This document shows, in pieces, positions 63,878 to 64,000 of a stretch of 64,000 nt of DNA. Source of the stretch: Bacteroidales bacterium UBA1680 (lineage in GTDB: Bacteria; Bacteroidota; Bacteroidia; Bacteroidales; UBA932); contig DCKG01000007.1 in the NCBI GenBank assembly GCA_002320605.1, positions 4,585 through 68,584 of the forward strand, written 5' to 3'. The notes below the pieces were generated by a model, which was not told where the DNA came from, did not search any database, and saw nothing but the letters and a program-made list of their open reading frames with translations. A program made the translations under genes and the position numbers. Numbering within the stretch: the first letter of the stretch is position 1; the number at the start of each line of letters is the position of its first letter.

Positions 63878-64000
63878 CAGCTTAGAGAGATGATTGCGTC
63901 AGCCCTCAAGAGCCAGAAAAATTTAAGCAAATCTTTTCATACTTTCTTCATCGAAACCATGGAACTCATGCTCACGCATACCGGACGACTCAACTTCACC
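63857..64000 (+). mobile_element. Insertion sequence: 5' end of a transposase gene (IS4-like), cut by the window edge
   Basis: The 48 codons visible begin MKIKTLTQLREMIASALKSQ and continue with KNLSKSFHTFFIETMELML, as in DDE transposases of an IS4-like group common in Bacteroides and Prevotella. The family call is by recollection of this opening only. The left end of the element probably lies between 63700 and 63800; I could not fix its terminal repeat. The rest is outside the window. Confidence 0.65.

Noticed and set aside
1..64000. tRNA or rRNA genes
   Set aside because: I looked for TPsiC-like GGTTCRANNCC arms and rRNA signatures in the gaps and saw none; a covariance-model search would be needed to be sure.

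Overview
The window is chromosomal DNA of a Bacteroidota bacterium, almost certainly a gut- or rumen-type Bacteroidales. The evidence is four SusC/SusD loci (one cut by the left edge, one decayed), many lipoproteins with a short signal and an early Cys, promoters of the Bacteroides type (TTG, about 20 bp, TAnnTTTG), and no Shine-Dalgarno pattern. I cannot name the genus. Base composition is moderate. Coding density is high in the housekeeping parts and looser around the glycan loci.

Layout. 0-4.1 kb: 3' end of a polysaccharide utilisation locus (SusC tail, SusD, DUF1735/DUF4361 lipoprotein, Big_2/CBM6-like lipoprotein), closed by a terminator. 4.2-11.8 kb: tricorn-like S41 protease, a membrane-anchored peptide deformylase homologue, a small outer-membrane barrel, a hemerythrin-like/LuxR regulator, and an aminopeptidase P; a well-formed promoter and terminator between the last two look like a small RNA gene. 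11.9-22.3 kb: a double-DUF1080 lipoprotein and an AGE-fold protein, then SusC, SusD, a Tat-exported Gfo/Idh oxidoreductase and a Tat-exported TIM-barrel protein. Together these resemble the oxidation-elimination-hydration route of glycoside cleavage. A 141-bp copy of the AGE gene's 3' end follows the TIM-barrel gene, so the 7.7 kb between the copies may be an insertion.

22.5-33.4 kb: a sialic acid locus with sialidase, N-acetylneuraminate lyase, a Kelch-mutarotase/SSS-transporter fusion, a YhcH-type protein, a convergent GntR/FadR regulator, and SusC/SusD. The promoters of the catabolic operon and of the SusC/SusD operon share an 11-bp -33 region at identical spacing. 33.7-38.8 kb: a large putative glycoside hydrolase followed by a SusC pseudogene with an in-frame stop, an internal deletion and a lost C-terminus.

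39.2-55 kb is mainly housekeeping: YpfJ-like metallopeptidase, aspS, rsmA, a HAD phosphatase, a YefM/YoeB-type toxin-antitoxin pair, AlkD-like protein, nitroreductase, anaerobic sulfatase-maturase-type radical SAM enzyme, SSS transporter, ispF, metX. Embedded in it are a wreck of an aconitase-citrate synthase operon (47.5-48.4 kb) and a type II restriction-modification pair related to Sau3AI (48.7-51.6 kb). 55-64 kb: M16 peptidase lipoprotein, an AAA-type ATPase, a Wzi-like outer-membrane protein, a HAD hydrolase, a gene fragment, a DUF4143 ATPase preceded by three repeats at 23-bp period, and the start of an insertion sequence cut by the right edge.

The strongest leads are the AGE-tail duplication with the unusual AGE protein, the paired sialic-acid promoters, the candidate small RNA, the TCA-operon relic, and a marked excess of the hexamer GAATAT/ATATTC in the housekeeping genes. 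All family calls come from reading the protein sequences by eye; no database search was run.
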